This document shows, one piece after another, positions 1 through 8,065 of a stretch of 23,737 bases of DNA. Made by a program: the position numbers and the translations under genes. Numbering within the stretch: position 1 is the stretch's first letter; each line of letters opens with the position of its first letter. The notes beneath the pieces are model-generated. The model saw nothing but the letters and a program-made list of their open reading frames with translations. It did no database searches and had not been told where the DNA came from. Source of the DNA: Clostridiales bacterium (lineage in GTDB: Bacteria; Bacillota; Clostridia; Lachnospirales; Lachnospiraceae); NCBI GenBank assembly GCA_019423835.1, contig JAHZAR010000028.1:795-24531 (forward strand), given 5' to 3'.

Positions 1-642
1 GTGCCCGGCAAGAACCTGATCCGGCCTGAGAAGCCATGAGGGCCAGTCCTCCCCCTCTCCTCTCTTCCCTATTCCGGCAGCATTTTCCTGCCGGGCCGCC
101 TCCCGAAGAAGCTCATAGACCTCCGTCTGATCCCAGGGCTCGGCAAAATCAGGCAGCTTCTCTGTCAGAATCTGAGACGCCGACGGCACCAGCATCACCC
201 GGACATGCTCCTTTCCCAGACTTCCCACAAAACTGCTGACTGCCTTTTCCAGATAACCGATATTTTTCTGAAGCTGCCCGTTTATAAACTTCTCCCTGTC
301 AAACCGCTCAATATAGTACCCGTCCTTGCCAAAATACACACCATTTACATCTCCCTTTCCGGCACTTCTCTGCGCCAGTGTCTTTAGAGCTACAAGGCTG
401 CCCCTCATTGGAAACTGATCCGAAAGGTATTTCTCATAGTCTTCCCCATAGCTTCCATCCAGAAAAGCCTCTGCCGTCCATTCTGGCTTCTGTGCCAGAT
501 ACCGGTTCTCCGTATCCGAAAATACCTTCTCCGGAAGAAAGGCCAGGCCGGCCCCAAACACAGCCAGAAATCCCAGAAAAGCGGCTGTAAGCGGCAGTCC
601 CTGCCTTTCTTTTTTCTGTCTGTGCTTTTGTTCTTCTCTCAT
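1..642 (-). CDS. DHHW-family protein, N-terminal part (cut by window edge)
   Basis: An open minus-strand frame runs from an ATG at 642 to the window edge (214 codons, no stop). A good AGGAG site lies 8 bases upstream of the ATG. The product starts with a basic segment (MREEQKHRQKK), then one hydrophobic membrane segment (about residues 17-37), then a stretch with ENRYLAQKPEW, a DQFPMRG motif and YFGKDGYYIERF. These are typical of the DHHW/AlgX-like proteins that accompany MBOAT acyltransferases and are thought to help transfer acyl groups to extracellular polysaccharide. The catalytic region would lie beyond the edge, so activity cannot be judged. It is the last visible gene of the operon with the MBOAT gene, 71 bp downstream of it. 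Family assignment rests on context and N-terminal pattern; the exact acceptor polymer is unknown. Confidence 0.8.
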   Translation of the reverse strand, partial: MREEQKHRQKKERQGLPLTAAFLGFLAVFGAGLAFLPEKVFSDTENRYLAQKPEWTAEAFLDGSYGEDYEKYLSDQFPMRGSLVALKTLAQRSAGKGDVNGVYFGKDGYYIERFDREKFINGQLQKNIGYLEKAVSSFVGSLGKEHVRVMLVPSASQILTEKLPDFAEPWDQTEVYELLREAARQENAAGIGKRGEGEDWPSWLLRPDQVLAGH

Positions 643-713
643 CCTGCACTCTCCTTCCCCGTATTCCCGCTCCCTTTCTCCCCGGACAGCCAGACATGAT
701 TTTGCTCTCCTTA

Positions 714-2153
714 TCAGAATCTGAAATACAAAAACGGATTATAGCCTGCATTGACCAGAAAGGCTGTGGAGAATAGGAGGAGAAACAGGCAGAAGCCAAG
801 CTCCAGCACACGTTTCACCCCCCTCCTTTTTTCCAGCTGCTTCATCAGGAAACCGGCTCCAAGGGCCGGAAGTCTCGTGGCCCCCAGAACCGCCGCCGAA
901 AGAAGCAGCAGGTTTGACAGGAAAAGATAGACGGTCCTGTCAGTCACCAGCGGAAGAAAACTGCCTGCTGCCGTGCGGTAAACGCCGGCCATCTGTGACA
1001 GCCAGATACCGGCCTGTCCCATATCTTCAAAGGCAAACAGCACCCATCCCAGAAACACGAGAACCTGTGCATAGACAATGCCTGCCGCCCGCGGAAGCCG
1101 GGCCAGAACTCCCTGCAAGAACCGTTTTTCCGCAAGCAGAAGGAAGCCGAAATACAGTCCCCAGAGAAGAAAATTAAAGCCTGCTCCGTGCCAGATGCCT
1201 GTGAGCAGCCATACAATCAGAATATTCCGAATCTGGATTCTGCTCCCTCTTCTGTTTCCGCCAAGGGGAATGTAAACATATTCCCTGAACCAGGTACCGA
1301 GAGAAATATGCCACCGTCTCCAGAACTCTGTAATGCTTGAGGCCGTATAGGGGTAGCGGAAATTCTCCGGAAAATGGAAGCCAAACATGGAGCCCAGGCC
1401 TGCCGCCATATCGGAGTAGCCTGAAAAATCAAAATAGATCTGCATCCCAAATGCAAGAATACCCAGCCAGGCCAGAAGAATACTCCGGTCATCTGCAAAC
1501 ATCCCTGAAATCTCGGAGAACAGCGCTCCGGTCTGGTTTGCAATCAGCACCTTTTTTCCCAGTCCCATGCAGAACCGCCTGACTCCCCGGGAAAACTGAG
1601 AAAGACTCTCCTGTCTCTCTGACAGTTCCCGCGCTATGGTGTGATAGCGCACGATCGGCCCTGCAATCAGCTGCGGGAACATGGAAACATAGGTTCCGAA
1701 GGCGATCAGGTCCTTCTGCGCCTTCACCTCTCCCCGGTATACATCAATAGTATAAGACATGGTCTGAAAGGTATAGAAAGAGATTCCCACCGGAAGCGCA
1801 AGCCCCAAAAGAGGCATATGAGTTCCCAGAATCTCGTTTGCACTCCTGAGCAGAAAATCCGTATATTTAAAGAAACACAGAAGGCCCAGGTTGATGACAG
1901 CCGAAGAGGCCACGGTCATCCTGGCTCTCCCGGTTTCCCCCCGCTTCAGAAAGTACTCCACCATCTGTCCGTGAAAGAAATCCACCAAAGTGGAGAACAG
2001 GAGCAGGGTGATATAGACTGGCTCCCCCCATCCATAAAAAACAAGGCTTCCAATGAACAGTACGCCATTTCGAAGCCTTGTGGGAGCCATGTAATAAACC
2101 AGTATTATAACCGGCAGGAACCGGAATAAAAACAGAAGGCTTGAAAATACCAT
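714..2153 (-). CDS. MBOAT-family membrane O-acyltransferase (AlgI/DltB/PatB-like)
   Basis: A 479-residue multispanning membrane protein of the usual length for AlgI-type MBOATs. The ATG at 2153 follows a GGAGGAG site at 7-8 bases. Family signatures are visible: FRYPYTASSITEFWRRWHIS around residues 265-284 (His282), YIPLGGNRRG at 294-303, and the catalytic-type histidine in the TGIWHG motif at residue 322. Family members take an acyl group, usually acetyl, from the cytoplasm and pass it across the membrane for O-acylation of polysaccharide, peptidoglycan or teichoic acid. Here the flanking DHHW protein and DUF4358 lipoprotein on the same strand suggest an O-acetylation operon for an extracellular glycan. 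No teichoic-acid dlt genes are visible, so a DltB role is less likely. Confidence 0.92.
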   Translation of the reverse strand: MVFSSLLFLFRFLPVIILVYYMAPTRLRNGVLFIGSLVFYGWGEPVYITLLLFSTLVDFFHGQMVEYFLKRGETGRARMTVASSAVINLGLLCFFKYTDFLLRSANEILGTHMPLLGLALPVGISFYTFQTMSYTIDVYRGEVKAQKDLIAFGTYVSMFPQLIAGPIVRYHTIARELSERQESLSQFSRGVRRFCMGLGKKVLIANQTGALFSEISGMFADDRSILLAWLGILAFGMQIYFDFSGYSDMAAGLGSMFGFHFPENFRYPYTASSITEFWRRWHISLGTWFREYVYIPLGGNRRGSRIQIRNILIVWLLTGIWHGAGFNFLLWGLYFGFLLLAEKRFLQGVLARLPRAAGIVYAQVLVFLGWVLFAFEDMGQAGIWLSQMAGVYRTAAGSFLPLVTDRTVYLFLSNLLLLSAAVLGATRLPALGAGFLMKQLEKRRGVKRVLELGFCLFLLLFSTAFLVNAGYNPFLYFRF

Positions 2154-2214
2154 TTACCGCTCCTCCCGCAGGGGCTGCGGGCTCTTCCGCCAGGAAACCG
2201 CCCGCGCCGTCTCC

Positions 2215-2862
2215 CTATTCCGCAAAAAATCCCTCTATCACATCAACGCCAATCTGATTATTCTCCTTTGCCGATTCCAGGGCTGCTTCCTCTCCCTGCT
2301 CCTCAGCCTCCGTGTCGGCCGAACCGAGCATGACAAAAAACACGTATCCATCCTCTTCCAGCACCTGGGACGCCTCCAGCTTGGGAAGATTCATCGGGTA
2401 CTGCATTCCTTCCGTGAGCTGCTGATCTCGGTAATCATAGAGGGCGGCGGCAATATCTTTCTCATGGCCTTCCGCAGCTTTAAAGCCCATAAAGGTCTCC
2501 ACATGGGCAGAAATCACAGGTCCCTCCGCAATGCAGTCTTCATACCAGTCTCTGCTGATCCCGTAGATATTTTCAATCATCTCGCTGTCAAGCTCCATAC
2601 TGGGAATATAGCGCTCCCCATATGCTTCCTTCACAGCCGCATGGATTTCATTGAGCTTTTCGTCAGATGCTTCCGCCTGGGAGTTTCCTCCTTCTTCGCT
2701 GTCCTGTGCGTCTTCCTCTGTTTCAAAAGCCTCTGTGGTATCCTGCTGTGCAGACTCTTCCATATCCGCTGCCGTCTGTTCTCCGCTGTCTGATACCGGT
2801 GCGCATGCGCTCAGGCTCAGCACCGCCAGAACTGCGGCCAATACATAGGTTTTCTTCCTCAT
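2215..2862 (-). CDS. DUF4358-type lipoprotein
   Basis: About 215 residues with a classical lipoprotein signal: MRKKTYV, a hydrophobic core and an LSAC lipobox, so it should be lipid-anchored on the outer face of the membrane. An acidic, low-complexity linker rich in Glu, Asp and Gln follows. The folded C-terminal domain carries SMELDSEMIENIYGI, a MQYPMNL segment and YVFFVMLG, which I recognise as the DUF4358 pattern. That domain has no assigned biochemical function but is frequent beside MBOAT/DHHW genes in Clostridia. The frame is open upstream to 3060, but the promoter at 3043-3071 would start transcription near 3036, excluding the longest start. An ATG at 2889 with a better-spaced AGGAA site is an alternative start adding nine residues. 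First gene of the operon with the MBOAT gene. Confidence 0.78.
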   Translation of the reverse strand: MRKKTYVLAAVLAVLSLSACAPVSDSGEQTAADMEESAQQDTTEAFETEEDAQDSEEGGNSQAEASDEKLNEIHAAVKEAYGERYIPSMELDSEMIENIYGISRDWYEDCIAEGPVISAHVETFMGFKAAEGHEKDIAAALYDYRDQQLTEGMQYPMNLPKLEASQVLEEDGYVFFVMLGSADTEAEEQGEEAALESAKENNQIGVDVIEGFFAE

Positions 2863-3042
2863 AATGCCCTGCTGCTCTCCTTTTTTCATTCTGCATTCCT
2901 GTCTCTTCCCAGCTCTCCGCTCTTTTTTCCAGCTCTCTCCAGGCGGTATGTCTGTTTCTTTCAGAGGAGGGAAGAAGCTCCGGCCTGTCTGACGCCCGGG
3001 CAATTTCCCCCGGCCACACACTTGCCGAATCCGGATTTCTAT

Positions 3043-3071
3043 ATTATAATGTAGCCACATGTGAATTACAA
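3043..3071 (-). promoter_or_regulatory. Sigma-A-type promoter of the lipoprotein/MBOAT/DHHW operon
   Basis: Reading the minus strand, TTGTAA (3071-3066), a 17-bp spacer and a perfect TATAAT (3048-3043) form a strong vegetative promoter. The predicted transcript start is near 3036, which helps choose the internal start of the lipoprotein gene. Confidence 0.75.
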
Positions 3072-3094
3072 TTTACTTTTGCTTAAAGAATACT
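3066..3094 (+). promoter_or_regulatory. Possible divergent promoter of the DAHP synthase gene
   Basis: On the plus strand TTACAA (3066-3071) and AATACT (3089-3094) are 17 bp apart, overlapping the -35 element of the divergent lipoprotein promoter. Both hexamers are imperfect (four of six in the -10), so this is a weak call. The gene itself has a strong AGGAGGA site at 3104-3110. Confidence 0.35.
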
Positions 3095-3117
3095 TACGAT
3101 TTTAGGAGGACTACACC

Positions 3118-4146
3118 ATGGGATTTGAATATGTCAGCAAACTTCCCACGCCGGACGAAATCCGTGCCCAGTTTCCGCTGGCTCCGGCGCTGGCGGAAGA
3201 GAAGGCCAGAAAAGACGAAGAGATTAAAGATGTATTTACAGGAAAGAGCAGCAAATTTCTTGTCATTATCGGCCCCTGCTCTGCCGATCGGGAGGACTCC
3301 GTGTGTGAGTATGTCTCCCGTCTTGCAAAGGTTCAGGATAAGGTGAAGGACAAGCTGATCCTGATTCCACGGATCTATACAAACAAGCCCCGGACAACCG
3401 GCGACGGTTACAAGGGCCTTCTCCACCAGCCAAACCCGGAGAAGAAGCCAAATCTCTATGAAGGTCTGATCGCCATCCGCAAGCTCCACATGCGCGTGAT
3501 TGAGGAAACTGGCTTCTCCACGGCAGATGAGATGCTCTACCCGGAAAACCTGACCTACCTCTCCGACGTCATGTCCTATATTGCCGTGGGTGCTCGCTCA
3601 GTGGAAAACCAGCAGCACCGCCTCGTCTCCAGCGGCATTGACGTGCCTGTGGGCATGAAAAATCCCACCAGCGGCGCGCTCTCTGTCATGTTAAATGCCG
3701 TTCACGCGGCACAGCACGGCCATGAATTTATCTACAGAAGCTGGGAGGTTAAGACAAAGGGCAACCCCCTTACCCACTGCATTCTCCGCGGTGCAGTCAA
3801 TAAGCACAACCAGTGCCTGCCCAATTATCACTATGAAGATCTGCGCCTGCTTCTGGAGCTCTACTCAGAGCGCAGCCTGGAAAATCCTGCCTGCATTGTG
3901 GATGCCAACCACTCCAATTCCAACAAGCAGTATATGGAGCAGATCCGGATTGTGAAGGAGGTGCTGCACAGCCGCCGCCACTCAGACGATATCAGAGATT
4001 TTGTCAAGGGTGTCATGATTGAAAGCTATCTGGAGCCTGGCTGCCAGAAGGTAGGAGAGCACTGCTATGGAAAATCCATCACCGATCCATGCCTGGGCTG
4101 GGATGATTCAGAACGGCTGCTCTATGATATTGCAGAAAGTATTTAG
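3118..4146 (+). CDS. 3-deoxy-7-phosphoheptulonate synthase (DAHP synthase, class I AroF/G/H type)
   Basis: This 342-residue cytoplasmic enzyme condenses phosphoenolpyruvate with erythrose 4-phosphate, the first committed step of the shikimate pathway to aromatic amino acids. The length matches the class I, E. coli AroG-like family. Visible active-site features are the GPCS motif with metal-ligand Cys54, the NKPRTT phosphoenolpyruvate-binding segment near residue 87, and the remaining metal ligands His265 (DANHSN), Glu302 (MIESYLEPG) and Asp323 (ITDPCLGW). The N-terminal extension of about 45 residues is of the kind that carries feedback inhibitor sites in this class; which aromatic amino acid inhibits it cannot be read from sequence. 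The ATG at 3118 has an AGGAGGA site 7 bases upstream. It is a single-gene unit, divergent from the lipoprotein operon and ended by a hairpin at 4161-4223. Confidence 0.96.
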   Translation: MGFEYVSKLPTPDEIRAQFPLAPALAEEKARKDEEIKDVFTGKSSKFLVIIGPCSADREDSVCEYVSRLAKVQDKVKDKLILIPRIYTNKPRTTGDGYKGLLHQPNPEKKPNLYEGLIAIRKLHMRVIEETGFSTADEMLYPENLTYLSDVMSYIAVGARSVENQQHRLVSSGIDVPVGMKNPTSGALSVMLNAVHAAQHGHEFIYRSWEVKTKGNPLTHCILRGAVNKHNQCLPNYHYEDLRLLLELYSERSLENPACIVDANHSNSNKQYMEQIRIVKEVLHSRRHSDDIRDFVKGVMIESYLEPGCQKVGEHCYGKSITDPCLGWDDSERLLYDIAESI

Positions 4147-4160
4147 AAATACAATGCTTA

Positions 4161-4224
4161 AAAGACCGGTACAGAAACGGGCTGTCCATCTCTGTGGTTC
4201 CAGCCTGTTATGTACCGGTCTTTT
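4161..4224. terminator. Bidirectional terminator between DAHP synthase and diguanylate cyclase genes
   Basis: A perfect 13-bp inverted repeat (AAAGACCGGTACA at 4161-4173 and its complement at 4211-4223) encloses a 37-base loop containing a smaller GGCTG/CAGCC stem. A run of T follows the plus-strand arm, and the A run at the other arm gives T on the minus strand, so it can serve both converging genes. Confidence 0.8.
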
Positions 4225-4236
4225 ACATTTCTCCCC

Positions 4237-6783
4237 CTACTTCCGATCCTCCGTCTGCTGGCATTCTTTCCTCTCAGCAAAGCAGTAATCATTTTTTTCT
4301 GCATATTTCACAGTATAGAGGGCCCGATCTGCACAGTCATACAGCTCTTTGAATTTTCTTCCGCATTCCGGAACCATGGCAATTCCAATCGAACCGCTGA
4401 TGCTTACCTCCTGCCCCTCCTTTTTGTACGTGCGCTTTAAAAGCCCAAGGAGCTTTTCTGCACTGGAGCACACATTTTCCTTCGATTTAATGTCTCTCAT
4501 CAGAACAATAAATTCATCTCCTCCGAGGCGCCCCACGATATCCGTCTTTCTGAAACTGCACTTCAGGATCCCGGCAACTTCCTTAAGAACCAGATCTCCC
4601 TGCACATGTCCCATTGTGTCATTGATCTCCTTGAAATTATCCAGATCGATCAGAAGAAATGCCGATTTCATGTCCCTGGCCCCGATAGACAGGCTGGCAT
4701 TGATGTACCTCTCACAGGCAGCCCGGTTATAAAGCCCGGTCAGCTGATCACGCTCCGCCTTATAGAGAAGCTCCAGTTCCTTCTTTTTCTTCTCCTCATT
4801 GTTGTGAGAAACCACCACGGCATTTAACTCATGGCTTTCCGGGATCTCTGTCAGGTATACATTCGCTACGCACCAGGAATATCCGTGACTCGTGCGTCTT
4901 CGGTATTCAAGTGTAAATTGATTTTTCCCTTTCGAGTAAAACTCTTCCTTCAGTCTGCTGCAGCTCAGAATATCAGATACCTCCCTGGCATCCTCCTGGT
5001 ACACAATCTGAGCTACATGCTCCCGGATAAATTCCTCATACTGAATATTTTCTCCCTCCGGGACCGGAATCCGGTTATAGGACAGCAGCCGATTGCGGGT
5101 CACATTGGTTTCCAGATGAAATACTGACTGTCCTATCATTGCCTCCATGTATGCTTTCTCTTTTAAAAGCTGGTGCTCCTTCTTTCTCTCCTCTGTCACG
5201 TCTTCCATAATGCCGATAATCTGCCTTGCGCCGCCCTGTACGGAAAACGGATTGAGAAGGGTGATCTTTTTCCACCGTTCCTCCCCACCAGAGGATACTG
5301 CAGCCATACAGACCGTCTTCCTCCCGGTTGCACTGATTTCCTCAAAAGCGTGCAGGAACTCTTCCCTTGATTCCGGGCTGATGAAACGCTCTGCAGTGTT
5401 CTTGAGATCCGGCCTCATATTTGCCGGAAATTCTATGTTCCAGCCTCCTTTGTTTTTGAATGTCAGCTCCTGCGTTTCCTTATTATAGATAAACACCGAC
5501 AAACCGCTGTAATCAGCAGAAATTCTTAAAATCTCATCATCCAGCTCGATTTTTTTCTCGGCCGTAATATCCTGAATAATGCCGATCATTTTTCGATTAC
5601 CATACTTGTCCGGATATGGATTTACAAGGGTCACACGTTCCCAGACCGGCCCCTTTTCTGTCTGCTTTTTCATGACACAAAAGGCGCTCCTTTTCCTTTC
5701 CTCCATTGCCTTAAACATGTCTAGAAATTCCTTTCTCATGTTTAAATCCCGGATCTTCTCTGCCATGCTCTCAGGAATATGTTCCAGAACCTTTCCTCTC
5801 CTGCTTCCATTCTGGCTGCTGCTCTGAAATACAAGTCTCCTGTCTTCCTGGTTATAAAGAAATACGGTGAGGCCGCTCTCCTCCATGGAAATGCGGAAAA
5901 TCTCCTGCTCCAGTTCCATGGTATCGAGAATATGTTTTCTCTCCTGCGAAACATGATAAATATATGACAGAGCTGCGCTGGCGGCTGTCCCCAGCAGTAC
6001 AATAATCATACATCCGGTCCAGTCCGTCCACCCTTTGTCAAGTGAAACAGACAAACTCCACTGTCCTCCCGGAACCCTGACCGACTGCTGAACTGCCTGC
6101 TTTTGATTCACCTCTCCCTCTGAGACTGCAGAACTTCCCCGTTCCGGTGTCAGTTCATATGAATACCCCTTTTTTTTCAAATCCTCCCATCCCGCTGCTT
6201 CCGATATTTTATCAATATCCATGGCAACGCAGGCAAATCCCCACGGCTTCTCCTCCTGTTTTTCAACCGTAAAAACAGGAGATACCAGAATACAGACAGC
6301 CGTCGAATCGTTTATATCCAGAGGAGTTCCCAAAATCGCTTCTTTTTTCTGTGCAGCCAGATTTTTAAGCTCTTCCATTTCTGCCTTTACGCTGTCCCTC
6401 CTCAAAAGCTGAGGCAGCATATTCTCCGGATACTGATATATCTCCCCGCTCTCCCTGACGAGAATTTCTGCTATTATGCCCCTTCCCATACCAGTCAGCA
6501 GCATAAGCTGGTGAAATTCCCCTTCTGTCATCTTTCCCTTTGATGACTGTACGGCTGCCTTCATGACATCCGTTCGATCTGCGGCATCCCCTGCCACTGT
6601 CTCGAAGCGCTCTGCGTATAATTTTGCTAAATGCTTTGCGTTTTGCCTCATTATGTACTCTGTCCTGCATAAATAAATTCCCGCAAGAACAACTGTAATT
6701 AAAATCCCGCAGAATAAAATAGGTACATGAAACGGCATTCTCCTCATAACCGCATCTTCTTTTTTCTTTTTTTTATTACTCAT
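4237..6783 (-). CDS. Membrane-bound diguanylate cyclase with CHASE-like sensor, PAS repeats and GGDEF domain
   Basis: About 848 residues. Order from the N-terminus: a Lys-rich head, membrane segment 1 (about 18-39), an extracytoplasmic CHASE-like sensor (about 45-250, with the WGFACVAMDIDKI segment), membrane segment 2 (about 257-277), then cytoplasmic PAS-type repeats. Two repeats are clearly similar (SGLTVFLYN and SGLSVFIYN), with a third more divergent module before the cyclase. The C-terminal GGDEF domain (about 680-838) has an intact GGDEF signature at 754-758 and an RxxD inhibitory site (RKTD) five residues before it, so it should make cyclic di-GMP and be product-inhibited. No EAL or HD-GYP domain is present. 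The frame is open to 6951; I chose the ATG at 6783 because the coding pattern becomes protein-like there, but its ribosome site is poor and 6747 is possible. The ligand is unknown. Confidence 0.88.
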   Translation of the reverse strand: MSNKKKKKEDAVMRRMPFHVPILFCGILITVVLAGIYLCRTEYIMRQNAKHLAKLYAERFETVAGDAADRTDVMKAAVQSSKGKMTEGEFHQLMLLTGMGRGIIAEILVRESGEIYQYPENMLPQLLRRDSVKAEMEELKNLAAQKKEAILGTPLDINDSTAVCILVSPVFTVEKQEEKPWGFACVAMDIDKISEAAGWEDLKKKGYSYELTPERGSSAVSEGEVNQKQAVQQSVRVPGGQWSLSVSLDKGWTDWTGCMIIVLLGTAASAALSYIYHVSQERKHILDTMELEQEIFRISMEESGLTVFLYNQEDRRLVFQSSSQNGSRRGKVLEHIPESMAEKIRDLNMRKEFLDMFKAMEERKRSAFCVMKKQTEKGPVWERVTLVNPYPDKYGNRKMIGIIQDITAEKKIELDDEILRISADYSGLSVFIYNKETQELTFKNKGGWNIEFPANMRPDLKNTAERFISPESREEFLHAFEEISATGRKTVCMAAVSSGGEERWKKITLLNPFSVQGGARQIIGIMEDVTEERKKEHQLLKEKAYMEAMIGQSVFHLETNVTRNRLLSYNRIPVPEGENIQYEEFIREHVAQIVYQEDAREVSDILSCSRLKEEFYSKGKNQFTLEYRRRTSHGYSWCVANVYLTEIPESHELNAVVVSHNNEEKKKKELELLYKAERDQLTGLYNRAACERYINASLSIGARDMKSAFLLIDLDNFKEINDTMGHVQGDLVLKEVAGILKCSFRKTDIVGRLGGDEFIVLMRDIKSKENVCSSAEKLLGLLKRTYKKEGQEVSISGSIGIAMVPECGRKFKELYDCADRALYTVKYAEKNDYCFAERKECQQTEDRK

Positions 6784-6975
6784 CTTCCAACCGCCCGCTC
6801 CATGGATCTTCTCTCTGTCTGATACTGTCATAGACAGGATACGCCGGGGGATGCATCCCTTCAGGGATTTTACCCTGATGACAGAAGTTTCTGCTGCATT
6901 CAGCAGGCCCACTGTCCCCTGAATTAAGCAGAAAATTCCCGCACTGTGCAATCTGCCGCATACAAAATCGTATCC

Positions 6976-7034
<59 letters not shown>

Positions 7035-7366
7035 GATTATTTCAGAAATCAGCGCCTCTGTCAACTCCTGCCAAATGTCTGCATATTGTTTTGATTGCCG
7101 GCGCCCTCTTTCCATTTGACACCGCACACCTTCCCAATCAGCCCGGTATAGAAGCGGCGAATGTAAAGTCATCAGCTGATCTTGAAACTTTTTAAACTGT
7201 CCAGAATATGGAAAAATTTTGTCCCTGGACATTATAGCATGATATATCCCCACCGTAAAGATCAGAAAGCACAAAGAAACACGTTGCAATTATCACAGAC
7301 CATCTCTTTCTTTTCTCCATATCCGTTTCTGTCTGAAACTACTTCTCCCCCCATGTCCTCTCTTTT

Positions 7367-7398
7367 CACCCAAAGTACATCCCTGCATATATTATACT
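7367..7398 (+). promoter_or_regulatory. Putative promoter of the collagen-like gene (sigma-K-like or sigma-A-like)
   Basis: CATATATTA at 7386-7394 fits the mother-cell sigma-K -10 pattern CATAnnnTA, with a CACC -35-like element at 7367-7370 (spacing 15, one shorter than the usual 16-17). A vegetative -10 (TATACT, 7393-7398) overlaps it, with no convincing TTGACA. The GAAGGA ribosome site lies at 7411-7416, eight bases before the ATG. Confidence 0.4.
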
Positions 7399-7631
7399 AA
7401 AATGAAACATGAAGGATTTATTTTATGTGTAATAGATGCAATCAAAATCCATGTCAATGCGGACGTCCATGCCCGCCCTTTTTTCCACCAAACCCATGCC
7501 CTCCCGGAACCTGCCCTCAGCCAATCGCCATCGGGCAGACCATAACCGGGCTTCCCGGAACGGCAGCCAATGTATTTAACAGCGGAACTCCCTGCCGTCC
7601 TGTTCTGAATTTTACGATTCCTCAGGGAGGA

Positions 7632-7809
7632 ACCGGACCGACCGGGCCTCAGGGACCTCAGGGTCTTCAGGGACCGGCAGGCCCCCAGGGACCTCAGGGA
7701 CCTCAGGGGCCTCAGGGACCTCAGGGACCGGCAGGGGCCACAGGCGCTACAGGCGCTACAGGCGCTACAGGCGCTACAGGCGCTACAGGACCGACCGGCG
7801 CACCGGGAC
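7632..7809 (+). repeat. Gly-X-Y coding minisatellite of the 5' collagen half
   Basis: Tandem 9-bp units code for collagen triplet pairs. GGACCTCAG-type units fill about 7644-7738, and five perfect GGCGCTACA copies occupy 7743-7787. Perfect tandem copies make unit-number change by slippage likely, which would keep the frame. Confidence 0.85.
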
Positions 7810-8000
7810 CGGGACTTGACACCGCTACTGCCTACAGTCCCACTGCCGCCTACGCTGCCGGAGATATCGTCTACTTCAACGGAAGCATTTACCGGGCTGC
7901 CAGAAATGGCATTTTAGGAACTCCTGGAACTACCTCTGACTTTACGCTGCTCTCTGTTGCCGGACCGACCGGCGCTACGGGACCGACCGGCGCCACCGGA

Positions 8001-8017
8001 CCAACCGGAGCCACCGG
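8001..8017 (+). repeat. Left attachment-site core (attL), 17-bp direct repeat
   Basis: CCAACCGGAGCCACCGG occurs here and identically at 14922-14938. Both copies begin on a codon boundary of the collagen frame (Pro-Thr-Gly-Ala-Thr-Gly). Sequence to the left is collagen-coding; sequence to the right (from 8018) is not. Because the target is repetitive, part of the identity could be fortuitous. Confidence 0.75.
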
Positions 8018-8020
8018 GAC

Positions 8021-8042
8021 GCTTATTTTAGGAAAAGCGGCT
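8021..8042 (-). repeat. Left arm of imperfect inverted terminal repeat
   Basis: Read on the minus strand it begins AGCCGCTTTTCCT, matching AGCCACTTTCCT at 14889-14910 with one substitution and one gap over 13 bases. It is probably a recombinase-binding half-site; this is inferred from symmetry only. Confidence 0.5.
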
Positions 8043-8065
8043 GTCTGTAAAAGTACATGTTCCTG

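Noticed and set aside
7632..8017. Repeat array as a possible CRISPR
   Set aside because: Units are contiguous 9-bp coding repeats without unique spacers, translating to Gly-X-Y triplets.
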